Below are positions 8,714-17,871 of a stretch of DNA of 64,000 bases, piece by piece. Source of the DNA: Limisoma sp963590405 (GTDB lineage Bacteria; Bacteroidota; Bacteroidia; Bacteroidales; Muribaculaceae); assembly GCA_963590405.1 (NCBI GenBank), contig CAVAPE010000005.1, positions 1-64,000 on the forward strand, read 5' to 3'. The translations under genes and the position numbers were made by a program. Under the pieces are notes generated by a model. It did no database searches. It saw nothing but the letters and a program-made list of their open reading frames with translations, and was not told where the DNA came from. Positions within the stretch are counted from its first letter, which is position 1. Each line of letters begins with the position of its first letter.

Positions 8714-9658
8714 ATGAATACAAACTTGCCACCCTACAAAATTTTCTCAGGTACAAAATCGCGCTATTTGGCAGAGTCCATTTGCGCAGAACTCGGTGTT
8801 GAACTCGGAAAAATGAACATCCAACGGTTTGCCGACGGCGAATTTGAAGTGTCGTTTGAAGAATCTATCCGCGGATGCGAAGTATTCTTGGTTCAATCCA
8901 CATTCCCAAACACTGACAACCTCATGGAACTTCTACTCATGATCGACGCAGCAAAGCGCGCTTCTGCAAAGTCGATCATCGCTGTTATCCCCTACTTCGG
9001 ATGGGCACGTCAGGACCGCAAGGACAAGCCACGCGTTTCAATCGCAGCGAAACTCGTAGCCGACCTTCTCAGCACAGCAGGCATCGACCGCCTCATCACA
9101 ATGGACCTTCACGCAGACCAAATCCAAGGTTTCTTCAATGTTCCGGTCGACCACCTCTACGCTTCGTCAGTGTTTATCCCCTACATCCAGTCGCTCAAAC
9201 TCGAAGACCTCGTGATTGCAACTCCTGATGTGGGTGGCGCAAAAAGAGCAAACAACTACGCAAAATATCTCAACGTGCCATTGGTGCTCTGCCACAAGCA
9301 AAGAGCAAAAGCCAACGTTGTTGAGCACATGACCGTAATCGGTGAAGTTGAAGGCAAAGACGTTATCATCATCGACGATATGGTCGACACCGCCGGCACC
9401 ATCACCAAGGCTGCCAACCTCATGAAGGAAAAAGGCGCAAAATCAGTAAGAGCCCTCGCCTCCCATGCCATCATGAGCGACCCTGCATCGCAACGCGTTG
9501 ACGAATGCGCACTGTCGGAAATCATTTTCTCCAACAGCATTCCTTACAGCGGTAACAGCAAGAAGGTGACCACCTTGTCAATCGCGCCGCTGTTTGCCGA
9601 CACAATCCGCCGCGTGCACGAATACAAGTCAATCAGTTCACAATACTTGACCAAGTAA
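8714..9658 (+). CDS. prs: ribose-phosphate pyrophosphokinase
   Basis: This 314-residue enzyme makes phosphoribosyl pyrophosphate from ribose 5-phosphate and ATP, feeding purine, pyrimidine, NAD, histidine and tryptophan synthesis. Family motifs are clear: KIFSGTKSRYLAE near the N-terminus, RFADGEFEVSFEESIRG, PYFGWARQDRKDKPR (flexible loop), MDLHADQIQGFF, and the PRPP loop IIIDDMVDTAGT. Length is that of class I PRPP synthetases. It is followed 22 bases later by a strong terminator and preceded by its own -7 box, so it is probably monocistronic. It would supply the substrate of the his operon at the other end of the window. Confidence 0.97.
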   Translation: MNTNLPPYKIFSGTKSRYLAESICAELGVELGKMNIQRFADGEFEVSFEESIRGCEVFLVQSTFPNTDNLMELLLMIDAAKRASAKSIIAVIPYFGWARQDRKDKPRVSIAAKLVADLLSTAGIDRLITMDLHADQIQGFFNVPVDHLYASSVFIPYIQSLKLEDLVIATPDVGGAKRANNYAKYLNVPLVLCHKQRAKANVVEHMTVIGEVEGKDVIIIDDMVDTAGTITKAANLMKEKGAKSVRALASHAIMSDPASQRVDECALSEIIFSNSIPYSGNSKKVTTLSIAPLFADTIRRVHEYKSISSQYLTK

Positions 9659-9680
9659 ACTCATTTACAAAAATATCCGA

Positions 9681-9716
9681 TAAGGGTGTGCCAAAAATGG
9701 CACACCCTTATTTTTT
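9681..9716 (+). terminator. Rho-independent terminator of prs
   Basis: A perfect 13-base-pair stem, 9681-9693 with 9698-9710, has an AAAA loop and a following run of T. Confidence 0.93.
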
Positions 9717-9781
9717 ACTTTGATTACAACATTTAGGAATTGTAAACACAAAAAAGAGTACCAATTCACAGAATAAATCTC

Positions 9782-9789
9782 TAACTTTG
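9782..9789 (+). promoter_or_regulatory. -7 box upstream of the beta-propeller/amidase pair
   Basis: TAACTTTG lies 48 bases before the start codon. The -33 position has no TTTG, so this is a partial match. Confidence 0.4.
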
Positions 9790-9837
9790 AAATCAGATAA
9801 ATACCTAACGAAATTACTAACCTAAACTAACATCATT

Positions 9838-10758
9838 ATGAGAAAAATTTTTCTTTCTGTGATGCTACTCTGCGGCTCAAGCATGGGGTTCGCACAGTTG
9901 TTGGAGATAGGCGGCACTCAGCAAGTGACACTCCCAGCAGGTGCGAAAGTCGACATTGCGACAATCAGTCCAAACGGCGACTACCTCCTTGTGGCTGACC
10001 AGCAGAAGCAAGGTCTTCAAAAGTTGGATTTAGCGAGCGGACAACTGACCACTGTCACGACAGCCTATGGCTCGGAATACGACGCTAAAATCATCGACAA
10101 CGGAAACACCATTGTCTATCGCGAAAACGAAATCGGCAAAGACAAACTCAAAAGGCAGTCACTCAAGTCGATTAACCTCCAAAACGGAGAAACAAGCACC
10201 ATCGTCAGTGCCACACGCGACCTCCAAGGCGTTGCAGCCAACGGCAATGTGGTCTACGCAGTGAAGAAAGGCAAACTCTCCACCAAAGCATTCAACAATG
10301 CCAAAGCCGACAAAGCAACACCGGTTGCCTACGTTGAGTACGGCAAACTGATGATTAGTCGCAACGGCAAGGCAACCAACCTGTCGCCAAACGGCACTGA
10401 AGGACAAAGTTACCTTTGGCCATCAGTATCGCCCGACGGTAGCAAGGTGGTCTACTATCTTGCTGGCTCAGGAGCCTACACCTGCGACATCGACGGCAGC
10501 AACGTGCAGTTCCTTGGCACACTGCGTGCACCGAAATGGTACAACAACAACATCGTTGTGGGCATGCTCGACCGCGACAACGGCGAATTTGTAACCTCAT
10601 CTGAGATTATCGCCTACTCAGCCGACGGCAAAGAGAAGCAAGTGCTCAGCGATGCAGAAACCGTGGCAATGTACCCATCAGTATCTGCCAACGGCGAGAA
10701 GATTGCATTCTCCACACCAAGTGGCGAGGCATACATTATTAATGTAAAAACGAAATAG
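9838..10758 (+). CDS. secreted PD40/TolB-like beta-propeller protein
   Basis: This 306-residue exported protein begins with a signal peptide (MRKIFLSVMLLCGSSMGFAQ). The body contains repeated PD40-type strands, for example ISPNGDYLLVAD near the N-terminus, SVSPDGSKVVYYLAG in the middle and SVSANGEKIAFS near the C-terminus, indicating a WD40-like propeller similar to TolB. It ends 2 bases before the start of the giant amidase gene, so the two are co-transcribed and probably work together, perhaps by scaffolding or substrate binding in the periplasm. A clear paralog (50172-51071) also sits directly upstream of a sorted amidase. The biochemical role is unknown. Confidence 0.8.
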   Translation: MRKIFLSVMLLCGSSMGFAQLLEIGGTQQVTLPAGAKVDIATISPNGDYLLVADQQKQGLQKLDLASGQLTTVTTAYGSEYDAKIIDNGNTIVYRENEIGKDKLKRQSLKSINLQNGETSTIVSATRDLQGVAANGNVVYAVKKGKLSTKAFNNAKADKATPVAYVEYGKLMISRNGKATNLSPNGTEGQSYLWPSVSPDGSKVVYYLAGSGAYTCDIDGSNVQFLGTLRAPKWYNNNIVVGMLDRDNGEFVTSSEIIAYSADGKEKQVLSDAETVAMYPSVSANGEKIAFSTPSGEAYIINVKTK

Positions 10759-10760
10759 AC

Positions 10761-13700
10761 ATGAAGAGCAGACTTTTGATAGCATCCGCAATCGTGGCAC
10801 TCACCTGCGGAACAGCATACGCCGGCAAGACAGCCGACCAGGTCCGTATCTACATCAACCCGGGTCACGGCAGTTGGACAGGCAACGACCGTCCTTGCCA
10901 AACGATTGGCCGCCAGCCATACAACATCGAGAATGTAGATACAACAGGCTTCTTTGAGTCGAACACCAACCTTCACAAAGGCTTCGCCCTGCTCGACAAA
11001 CTCGCAGCAGCAGGTGTGCCTTTCGACCGCACAAAGAACCAAACCAACAGCAACCCAGCACGCCTCGGCGCGGCGCTCGACCTCACACAGCACATAGTGA
11101 TGTCGCACGTAAAGGCTGGACCTTATCCAGCAAAGAAAGGCGACGACAACGGCGAGTACAACCGCCCATTGTCTGAAATCCGTGAAGAGGTGGAAGCCAA
11201 CAACTTCGACGTGTTCATCTCCATCCACTCCAATGCAGCAGGCGAAGGCTCAACAACCAACTATCCGTTGTTCTTGTTCCGCGGCAAAGACGACGAGACC
11301 TACTCCGCACCGGGCAGCAAGGAAATGGGACAGCACATTTGGCCTTACGCCTTTAGCAACGCCCACCAGCAATGGACATACTACAGCCTGACCAACTCCA
11401 ACGTGCGCGGCGATGTTGACTTCTATGGTAGCGGTTCAGAGACAGAAAACAACGGCACCAAGTATATGGGCTACCTCGGAGTGCTCAAACACGGTGTTCC
11501 GGGCTTCCTTGTTGAAGGCTATTTCCACACCTACCAGCCAGCACGCCAACGCGCCCTCAACGACGACGTTTGCCGCCACGAGGGACACCAGTATGCACGC
11601 GGTCTTATCGACTACATGGGTTGGACGGCTGAAAAGACTGGTACAATCTACGGTATTGTGCGCGACCTGCACGAGAAATTTACCGACGCCCTCTACAAAC
11701 CTATTGCACGCACCAACGATGTGTACAAACCTTTGAACGGCGTGACAGTGAAACTCCTCAAGAACGGTGCTGAGGTAGCAACCTACACTACCGACAACGA
11801 GTGGAACGGCGCTTTCGTCTTCGACAACATCGAGCCAGGCGAATACACCCTTTCCTACTCTGCTGAAGGCTACAAGGCTGCTACTGAGGAATACACCGCT
11901 CCGTTTACCGTAAAGGCCAACGATACTAACTACATCAGCGCATTCCTCGAGTCAGAAGACTATGTACCACCGACAGAGGTATTCGTAAACTATCCTGACG
12001 AACTGTCGGGCAACAAGGGCTACGGCGTACCTGAAGAGTACAAGATGGCTGCAAGCGAAGAAATCAGCCCATTGGCAACACAATTGGCCGACAAGACCGT
12101 ACGCCGCCAGATCATCCGCAAGGGACATCTCTATGTTCTTGCCCTCGACGCAACCAACGAGCCTCACATCTACAATGTGAACCTCGCCGACAATTCAGTC
12201 GCAGAAATCTCAACTGCCGGCACAACACTCGACCACAACCGCGAGTTGAAAATTTCCGACATTGCCTTTACTGCCGACAACGTACTGCTTGCCACAAGTT
12301 ATGGTGAAAACCAATACAGCGACTCTCAAATTGCCGAAGGCGACGTAAGAGGTTCTGTGGCAATCTACAAATGGGCTAACGACGACAATGGTCTGCCTAC
12401 AGGCGACCCAGCAGAGTGGTTTACCTCTGAAAACTCAGGCAACTACTACAACGCCAAGACTGGTCAAACTCTCGCATACTCTGGCACAACTGAAGAAGGT
12501 TCTGCTGTTGTAACAGCACAGACCATCGGTAGTTCTACCTCTATGCGCTTCGTAGAGTTCGGCATCTCCAACGGTTCGTTGGCTACGACTACTTACATCA
12601 ACAAGACAGTATCTGCAGAGTCGAACTACACTGCCAACAAACTTGGCTCCGACTATCAACTTGTCGTTTCTCCAGCAGCCGACAACCAGTATGTAATCGA
12701 CGGCTCTAACACCAACCCGATTGAATGGCAGACTGCAGCAAGCAACAACGACGCTCCGCTTATGGGTCAAGTAAGTTCTTCGTTGATGGACGTAGCAGAA
12801 AACGGCGCAACATTCTTCAAATATGCTGACCACAACTTGATGGTTGCTCCAGCATTGGAGGACGGCAAAGTTACTGGCGTGAAACTGTTTGACGTGACAC
12901 AAGGTCTTGACTACGCATTGAAAGTGAAGACTACTGGCGCAACAGTTACTCCTGCCGAGGCAACTTACGCTACTGCAATGGGCGAAGTGGTAACTACCAA
13001 GGACGCAGACGAGAAGATTATTGATGCCAACATCAATCTCTACCTCGTGCGCGACGGCAAAGTGACTAAATTCACTACTGCCGACGTTGAGCAACCAGTA
13101 GTACGCTACGAATATGCCTACGACCTCGTTCCAACAATCGGCGAAACTCAGTCTACATTCTCGTTCAAGTCGACAGGTGCTGCTTCGGAAGCCGCAATCG
13201 TATTCAAGGACGTGACTAACGGCGACATCATCGGCTACACAAGCCTTGGCGCAATCGAGGAAGGCGAACAGTCAAAGACTATCGACAACGACATGATTCC
13301 TGAAGGCGAAGTGGCATGGTCTGTACAGATCGCCAACCGCGGCGCTGCTAAACCGACCAAGTCTGCTACAGTTGAAGGCTTCAAGAAGGCTCGTGGTATT
13401 GTCATCGACAACACTCCAACAAGCAAATTCTTCGGTCAGATTTACATCGCTAACTGTAATGCAAACGACAACTTCGAGAAGGGTGTCTACATCTTCGACC
13501 GCAAACTCAACCACAGCGAGCATGCCTACGGTGCCAACGGTTATGTTGCTACCCACACAGCATCTCCTTACCGCTTGGGCATCAACGAGAATGGTGTAGT
13601 ATTCGTTTCCGACTGGAACGACTCAACTTCAGGCATCCGTCTGCTCGACCCGGCTAACCTCAACGCCGACCCAACAGCCGCTCTTCCGGAACTCTTCCAG

Positions 13701-14606
13701 TACACCACACGTCAAAAGGATGGTGGCTTGATCAATGCCAACGGTGACTACATCGGCGGTTCTACAACAGCAGCCGCAATCTTCGGCACAGGTGAGAACA
13801 CTAAACTCTACACCTTCGACGAAGATGCAAGCAACGTTATATTCCGCTACGACCTCGGCACGGCTCTCACTTGGAACCAGGCTCCGTCAGCCAACCTTGG
13901 TCACAACATGATGGACAACACCAACGTTGAACTCGTGCCTGACGAAAACGGTCTTTGGGTTGCCCAAAGCCGCGGCGCTGGCAACAATGCCACTAACTGT
14001 CCTTCGTTCATCTACTTGGACAACGATGGCAACGTTCTCTTCAACTCTGGAACAATTGCCGACAACCTCACCGGTACAAACGGTAGCGGTCTCGCAATCT
14101 CCAAGGACAAGAAGACATTGGTTGTAGCCGATGCCGACAGCAACTTGGCAGTGTTCAGCGTTACATGGAACGACAAGACTCCTTCGTTGAAATACGAATA
14201 CACAGTGAAGACAGGCGGCACAATCACCAACCAGATGCAGTTTGACTATGCAGGCAACCTCTACGTGCTCAACCAGTCAGCCCTTCAGGTATGGTCATTG
14301 CCAACCGACAACGCAGTTATCGACACTCCTGCTGCCAAGACTATCACAGTTCGCGAATCTGGCGTAAGCAAGAACGTGATTTCAGCATCAGTCAAGGTTT
14401 ATCCTAACCCTGCAACAGATGTTGTAACTGTTGAAGCAAGCGAAAACGTAGACAACATCAGCGTCTACAACCTTTCGGGTGCTGCAGTCAACGCAAGTGC
14501 AAACATCGACGGCAACCGCGCCACTATCAACGTGAGCGACCTCGCCGCAGGTGTCTACTTCGTGAAGATCAACAACGGTAAAGCAGTAAGAATCATTAAG
14601 AAATAA
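10761..14606 (+). CDS. giant T9SS-sorted N-acetylmuramoyl-L-alanine amidase
   Basis: This 1281-residue exported protein has three visible parts. A signal peptide (to about 21) is followed by an Amidase_3-type zinc hydrolase, about residues 27-290, with ligands in NPGHG (His36), FFESN (Glu66) and SIHSNA, and a catalytic Glu candidate in LVEGYFH. A carboxypeptidase-regulatory-like beta-sandwich (NGVTVKLLKNG onward, about 325-395) comes next. A long region resembling a propeller follows. The C-terminus is a Por-type sorting domain (VKVYPNPATDVVTV to the end). It would cut the lactyl-alanine amide of peptidoglycan, at the cell surface or released. It is preceded 2 bases away by a beta-propeller gene and followed by a terminator. 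The middle 750 residues have no recognised domain. Confidence 0.87.
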   Translation: MKSRLLIASAIVALTCGTAYAGKTADQVRIYINPGHGSWTGNDRPCQTIGRQPYNIENVDTTGFFESNTNLHKGFALLDKLAAAGVPFDRTKNQTNSNPARLGAALDLTQHIVMSHVKAGPYPAKKGDDNGEYNRPLSEIREEVEANNFDVFISIHSNAAGEGSTTNYPLFLFRGKDDETYSAPGSKEMGQHIWPYAFSNAHQQWTYYSLTNSNVRGDVDFYGSGSETENNGTKYMGYLGVLKHGVPGFLVEGYFHTYQPARQRALNDDVCRHEGHQYARGLIDYMGWTAEKTGTIYGIVRDLHEKFTDALYKPIARTNDVYKPLNGVTVKLLKNGAEVATYTTDNEWNGAFVFDNIEPGEYTLSYSAEGYKAATEEYTAPFTVKANDTNYISAFLESEDYVPPTEVFVNYPDELSGNKGYGVPEEYKMAASEEISPLATQLADKTVRRQIIRKGHLYVLALDATNEPHIYNVNLADNSVAEISTAGTTLDHNRELKISDIAFTADNVLLATSYGENQYSDSQIAEGDVRGSVAIYKWANDDNGLPTGDPAEWFTSENSGNYYNAKTGQTLAYSGTTEEGSAVVTAQTIGSSTSMRFVEFGISNGSLATTTYINKTVSAESNYTANKLGSDYQLVVSPAADNQYVIDGSNTNPIEWQTAASNNDAPLMGQVSSSLMDVAENGATFFKYADHNLMVAPALEDGKVTGVKLFDVTQGLDYALKVKTTGATVTPAEATYATAMGEVVTTKDADEKIIDANINLYLVRDGKVTKFTTADVEQPVVRYEYAYDLVPTIGETQSTFSFKSTGAASEAAIVFKDVTNGDIIGYTSLGAIEEGEQSKTIDNDMIPEGEVAWSVQIANRGAAKPTKSATVEGFKKARGIVIDNTPTSKFFGQIYIANCNANDNFEKGVYIFDRKLNHSEHAYGANGYVATHTASPYRLGINENGVVFVSDWNDSTSGIRLLDPANLNADPTAALPELFQYTTRQKDGGLINANGDYIGGSTTAAAIFGTGENTKLYTFDEDASNVIFRYDLGTALTWNQAPSANLGHNMMDNTNVELVPDENGLWVAQSRGAGNNATNCPSFIYLDNDGNVLFNSGTIADNLTGTNGSGLAISKDKKTLVVADADSNLAVFSVTWNDKTPSLKYEYTVKTGGTITNQMQFDYAGNLYVLNQSALQVWSLPTDNAVIDTPAAKTITVRESGVSKNVISASVKVYPNPATDVVTVEASENVDNISVYNLSGAAVNASANIDGNRATINVSDLAAGVYFVKINNGKAVRIIKK

Positions 14607-14627
14607 AGATTTCTTATAATCCTATCC

Positions 14628-14659
14628 AAGGGCAGCCACATTTGCGGCTGCCCTTTTTT
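14628..14659 (+). terminator. Rho-independent terminator after the amidase gene
   Basis: A ten-base-pair stem AAGGGCAGCC/GGCTGCCCTT (14628-14637 with 14646-14655) is followed directly by a T run. Confidence 0.92.
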
Positions 14660-14725
14660 GCTACCCCTCCCCGACTTTTTAACAACAATTTGACATCAAA
14701 ACAAGCAATTTAATTACGATTTTAT

Positions 14726-14756
14726 TTTGAATACTCGGATTATATAGGTAATTTTG
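14726..14756 (+). promoter_or_regulatory. promoter of the leu operon
   Basis: TTTG at 14726-14729, 19 bases, then TAATTTTG at 14749-14756: a full match to the Bacteroidales consensus. Transcription would begin near 14762, about 20 bases before the leader peptide. The rest of 14607-14943 holds the amidase terminator, the leader peptide and the attenuator. Confidence 0.8.
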
Positions 14757-14783
14757 CATCGTCAAAAACGAAAAAATTAATTA

Positions 14784-14873
14784 ATGATACAGGCGAATTC
14801 AATTTCTCTAAGCATTATTCTTCTATCTGGTTCTATTATTATCGAGTCAGAGCAGAAGGGTTTTGTTATGTGA
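14784..14873 (+). CDS. leu operon leader peptide, Ile/Leu-rich
   Basis: A 29-codon ORF (ATG 14784, TGA 14871-14873) lies between the leu promoter and a terminator placed just ahead of leuA. Seven of its 29 residues are Ile, three Leu and one Val, with SIILLS at codons 10-15 and SIII at codons 17-20. That is the composition expected of an attenuation leader whose ribosome stalls when branched-chain aminoacyl-tRNA is scarce. Its last codons (24-27) overlap the antiterminator arm. The ORF has no homology I recognise; its function is inferred from position, codon content and the RNA structures around it. Confidence 0.72.
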   Translation: MIQANSISLSIILLSGSIIIESEQKGFVM

Positions 14874-14930
14874 GACCATTTGAATAGTCAACGCTACAAA
14901 CCTTTCTGACAAAAAAGAAAGGTTTTTTTA
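14854..14930 (+). promoter_or_regulatory. transcription attenuator of the leu operon (antiterminator/terminator pair)
   Basis: Terminator: 14898-14907 (AAACCTTTCT) pairs with 14916-14925 (AGAAAGGTTT), a perfect 10-bp stem with an 8-base loop, followed by TTTTATTTT. Antiterminator: 14854-14863 (AGAAGGGTTT), lying in leader codons 24-27, pairs with the same 14898-14907 strand in 10 positions, one of them a G-U. A ribosome stalled in the Ile run (codons 11-20) would leave 14854-14863 free, so the antiterminator forms and leuA is transcribed. A ribosome reaching the stop codon would cover it, so the terminator forms. Confidence 0.72.
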
Positions 14931-14943
14931 TTTTAATAGGATT

Positions 14944-16440
14944 ATGGACAACAAACTGTTTATCTTCGACACCACGCTCCGCGACGGCGAGCAAGTGCCC
15001 GGCTGCCAACTCAACACGGTTGAGAAAATTCAGGTAGCAAAGGCACTCGAATCGCTGGGAGTCGACATCATCGAAGCCGGCTTCCCAGTGTCGAGCCCGG
15101 GCGACTTCAACTCAGTAATCGAGATTTCCAAAGCCGTGACGTGGCCTACAATCTGCGCCCTCACCCGTGCGGTGGAGAAGGACATCGACGTTGCAGCCGA
15201 AGCCCTGAAGTATGCCAAGCGCAAGCGCATCCACACAGGCATCGGCACGTCGGACTCACACATAAAATACAAGTTCAACTCCAACCGCGAAGAAATCATC
15301 GAGCGCGCCGTAGCGGCAGTGAAGTATGCCCGCCGCTATGTCGACGACGTTGAGTTTTATGCCGAAGACGCTGGTCGCACCGACAACGAGTATCTTGCAC
15401 GCGTGGTCGAGGCGGTAATCAAAGCCGGAGCCACTGTGGTCAACATCCCCGACACCACAGGCTACTGCCTGCCATCGGAATACGGAGAGAAAATCAAGTA
15501 CCTCATCGACCACGTTGACGGCGTTGACAAAGCCATAATCTCTACCCACTGCCACAACGACCTCGGCATGGCAACCGCCAACACTATGAGCGGTGTGCTC
15601 AACGGTGCGCGCCAAGTGGAGGTGACCATCAACGGCATAGGCGAACGCGCGGGCAACACCGCCCTTGAGGAAATCGCCATGATTATCAAGTGCCACAAGA
15701 ACATCGACATCAACTGCAACATCAACACTCAGAAGATCTACCCTACGAGCCGTATGGTGTCGAGCCTGATGAATATGCCAGTGCAGCCCAACAAGGCTAT
15801 TGTGGGACGCAACGCATTTGCGCACTCGTCGGGCATCCATCAGGACGGAGTGCTGAAAAATGTGCAGACCTACGAAATCATCGACCCACACGACGTGGGC
15901 ATCGACGACAATGCCATTGTGCTCACCGCCCGTAGCGGTCGCGCGGCGTTGAAAAACCGTCTGGCTATCCTCGGCGTGAAACCTTCATCGGAGAAACTCG
16001 ACCAAATCTATGAGGAATTTCTCAAACTCGCCGACAAGAAGAAGGACATCAACGACGACGACATCCTCATCCTCGCTGGAGTGGACCGCACCAACAACCA
16101 CCGCATCAAATTGGACTACCTTCAGGTTACGAGCGGCGTTGGCATTCGCCCAGTTGCAAGCATCGGCTTGAACATCAGCGGAGAGAAATTTGAGGCAGCA
16201 GCCAGCGGCAACGGTCCTGTTGACGCAGCCATCAATGCACTCAAGCGCATCATCGAGCGCACAATGACCATCAAGGAATTTACAATTCAGGCCATCAGCA
16301 AGGGCAGCAACGACGTGGGAAAGGTGCACATGCAGGTGGAATACAACGGACACATGTACTATGGCTTCGGTGCCAACACCGACATCATCGCGGCATCGGT
16401 CGAGGCTTATATTGACTGTATAAACAAATTTAAAGACTAA
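14944..16440 (+). CDS. leuA: 2-isopropylmalate synthase
   Basis: This 498-residue enzyme catalyses the first committed step of leucine synthesis, condensing acetyl-CoA with 2-oxoisovalerate. The N-terminal TIM barrel shows FDTTLRDGEQVPG (8-20), DIIEAGFPVSSPGD, and the metal-binding STHCHNDLGMATAN block. NGIGERAGNTALEE and HSSGIHQDG follow. The C-terminal regulatory domain (from about 385, ending in a Tyr/Gly-rich segment) is the leucine-feedback domain of the family. It is the first structural gene after the attenuator, with AGGA 5 bases before the ATG, and leuC follows 15 bases later. Confidence 0.96.
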   Translation: MDNKLFIFDTTLRDGEQVPGCQLNTVEKIQVAKALESLGVDIIEAGFPVSSPGDFNSVIEISKAVTWPTICALTRAVEKDIDVAAEALKYAKRKRIHTGIGTSDSHIKYKFNSNREEIIERAVAAVKYARRYVDDVEFYAEDAGRTDNEYLARVVEAVIKAGATVVNIPDTTGYCLPSEYGEKIKYLIDHVDGVDKAIISTHCHNDLGMATANTMSGVLNGARQVEVTINGIGERAGNTALEEIAMIIKCHKNIDINCNINTQKIYPTSRMVSSLMNMPVQPNKAIVGRNAFAHSSGIHQDGVLKNVQTYEIIDPHDVGIDDNAIVLTARSGRAALKNRLAILGVKPSSEKLDQIYEEFLKLADKKKDINDDDILILAGVDRTNNHRIKLDYLQVTSGVGIRPVASIGLNISGEKFEAAASGNGPVDAAINALKRIIERTMTIKEFTIQAISKGSNDVGKVHMQVEYNGHMYYGFGANTDIIAASVEAYIDCINKFKD

Positions 16441-16455
16441 AATATCTTATCGACA

Positions 16456-17850
16456 ATGAACACTCTTTTTGACAAAATTTGGGACAAGCACATCGTGCAA
16501 ACCGTCGACGACGGCCCAACGCAATTATATATCGACCGTCTCTACTGTCACGAAGTGACAAGCCCACAGGCTTTCGACGGACTGCGCAAGCGCGGCATCA
16601 AGTGCTTCCGCCCTGACCAGATTGTCTGCATTCCTGACCACAATACACCTACCCACGACCAGGACAAGCCTATCGAGGACCCTGTTTCGCGTGCGCAGGT
16701 CGACACTCTTGAGCGCAATGCCAAGGAGTTTGGCGTAACATATTATGGCATGATGAACCCGAAGAACGGCATCATCCACGTCGTAGGTCCAGAGCGCGGA
16801 CTGACGTTGCCAGGCATGACTATCGTGTGCGGCGATTCGCACACTTCGACCCACGGCGCTATGGGTGCGGTTGCCTTCGGCATCGGCACCAGCGAGGTGG
16901 AGATGGTGATGGCGTCGCAATGTATCCTTCAGGCACGCCCGAAGACCATGCGCATCACCGTCAACGGCAAACTCGGCAAGGGTGTAACTGCCAAGGACCT
17001 TGCTCTCTATATGATGTCGAAGATGACCACCAGCGGCGCTACGGGCTACTTCGTAGAATACGCTGGTGAGGCAGTGAAATCGCTCTCGATGGAAGGCCGC
17101 TTGACCCTCTGCAACCTGTCAATCGAGATGGGTGCGCGCGGCGGCATGGTCGCTCCCGACGAAACTACATTCGAATATATCAAAGGCCGCGAAAATGCGC
17201 CTAAGGGCGAAGCGTGGGACAAGGCTCTCGAATACTGGAAGACGCTGAAAAGCGACGATGATGCGGTGTTTGACAAGGAAGTGGTCTACGACGCTGCCGA
17301 CATCGAGCCGATGATTACCTACGGCACTAACCCGGGTATGGGCACAGGCATCTCGAACAATATCCCTACGACCGAAAATCTCTCGGAGGCTGAAAAGACT
17401 TCATTCCTCAAATCATTGAACTATATGGGCTTTGAGCCGGGCGACAAACTCCTCGGCAAAAAGGTTGACTACGTGTTCCTCGGAGCATGCACCAACGGTC
17501 GCATCGAGGATTTCCGTGCATTCACGTCGTTGGTGAAGGGTCACAAGAAAGCCGACACAGTTACGGCATGGCTCGTACCGGGCTCATGGGAGGTGGACCG
17601 TCAAATCCGCGAGGAAGGTTTGGACAAAATCCTTGCCGAAGCCGGTTTTGAAATCCGTCAGCCGGGCTGCTCAGCGTGTCTGGCAATGAACGACGACAAA
17701 ATCCCTGCCGGGAAATATTCGGTTTCTACAAGCAACCGCAACTTTGAAGGACGCCAAGGTCCAGGTAGCCGCACAATGCTTGCGAGCCCGCTCACAGCAG
17801 CCGCAGCAGCCATAACAGGCGAAGTTACCGACCCACGCAAATTTTTATAA
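16456..17850 (+). CDS. leuC: 3-isopropylmalate dehydratase large subunit
   Basis: This 464-residue aconitase-family subunit isomerises 2-isopropylmalate to 3-isopropylmalate together with LeuD. It begins TLFDKIWDKHIV, has the CGDSHTSTHGAMGAVAFGIG block, and carries the three [4Fe-4S] cluster cysteines at about Cys345 (GACTNGR), Cys405 and Cys408 (GCSAC). The C-terminus shows the GPGSRTMLASP substrate-binding segment. Length and motifs are complete. leuD follows 21 bases later. The same enzyme can act on citramalate, which matters if the downstream synthase is CimA. Confidence 0.96.
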   Translation: MNTLFDKIWDKHIVQTVDDGPTQLYIDRLYCHEVTSPQAFDGLRKRGIKCFRPDQIVCIPDHNTPTHDQDKPIEDPVSRAQVDTLERNAKEFGVTYYGMMNPKNGIIHVVGPERGLTLPGMTIVCGDSHTSTHGAMGAVAFGIGTSEVEMVMASQCILQARPKTMRITVNGKLGKGVTAKDLALYMMSKMTTSGATGYFVEYAGEAVKSLSMEGRLTLCNLSIEMGARGGMVAPDETTFEYIKGRENAPKGEAWDKALEYWKTLKSDDDAVFDKEVVYDAADIEPMITYGTNPGMGTGISNNIPTTENLSEAEKTSFLKSLNYMGFEPGDKLLGKKVDYVFLGACTNGRIEDFRAFTSLVKGHKKADTVTAWLVPGSWEVDRQIREEGLDKILAEAGFEIRQPGCSACLAMNDDKIPAGKYSVSTSNRNFEGRQGPGSRTMLASPLTAAAAAITGEVTDPRKFL

Positions 17851-17871
17851 ACACAATCAATCATCATAGCA

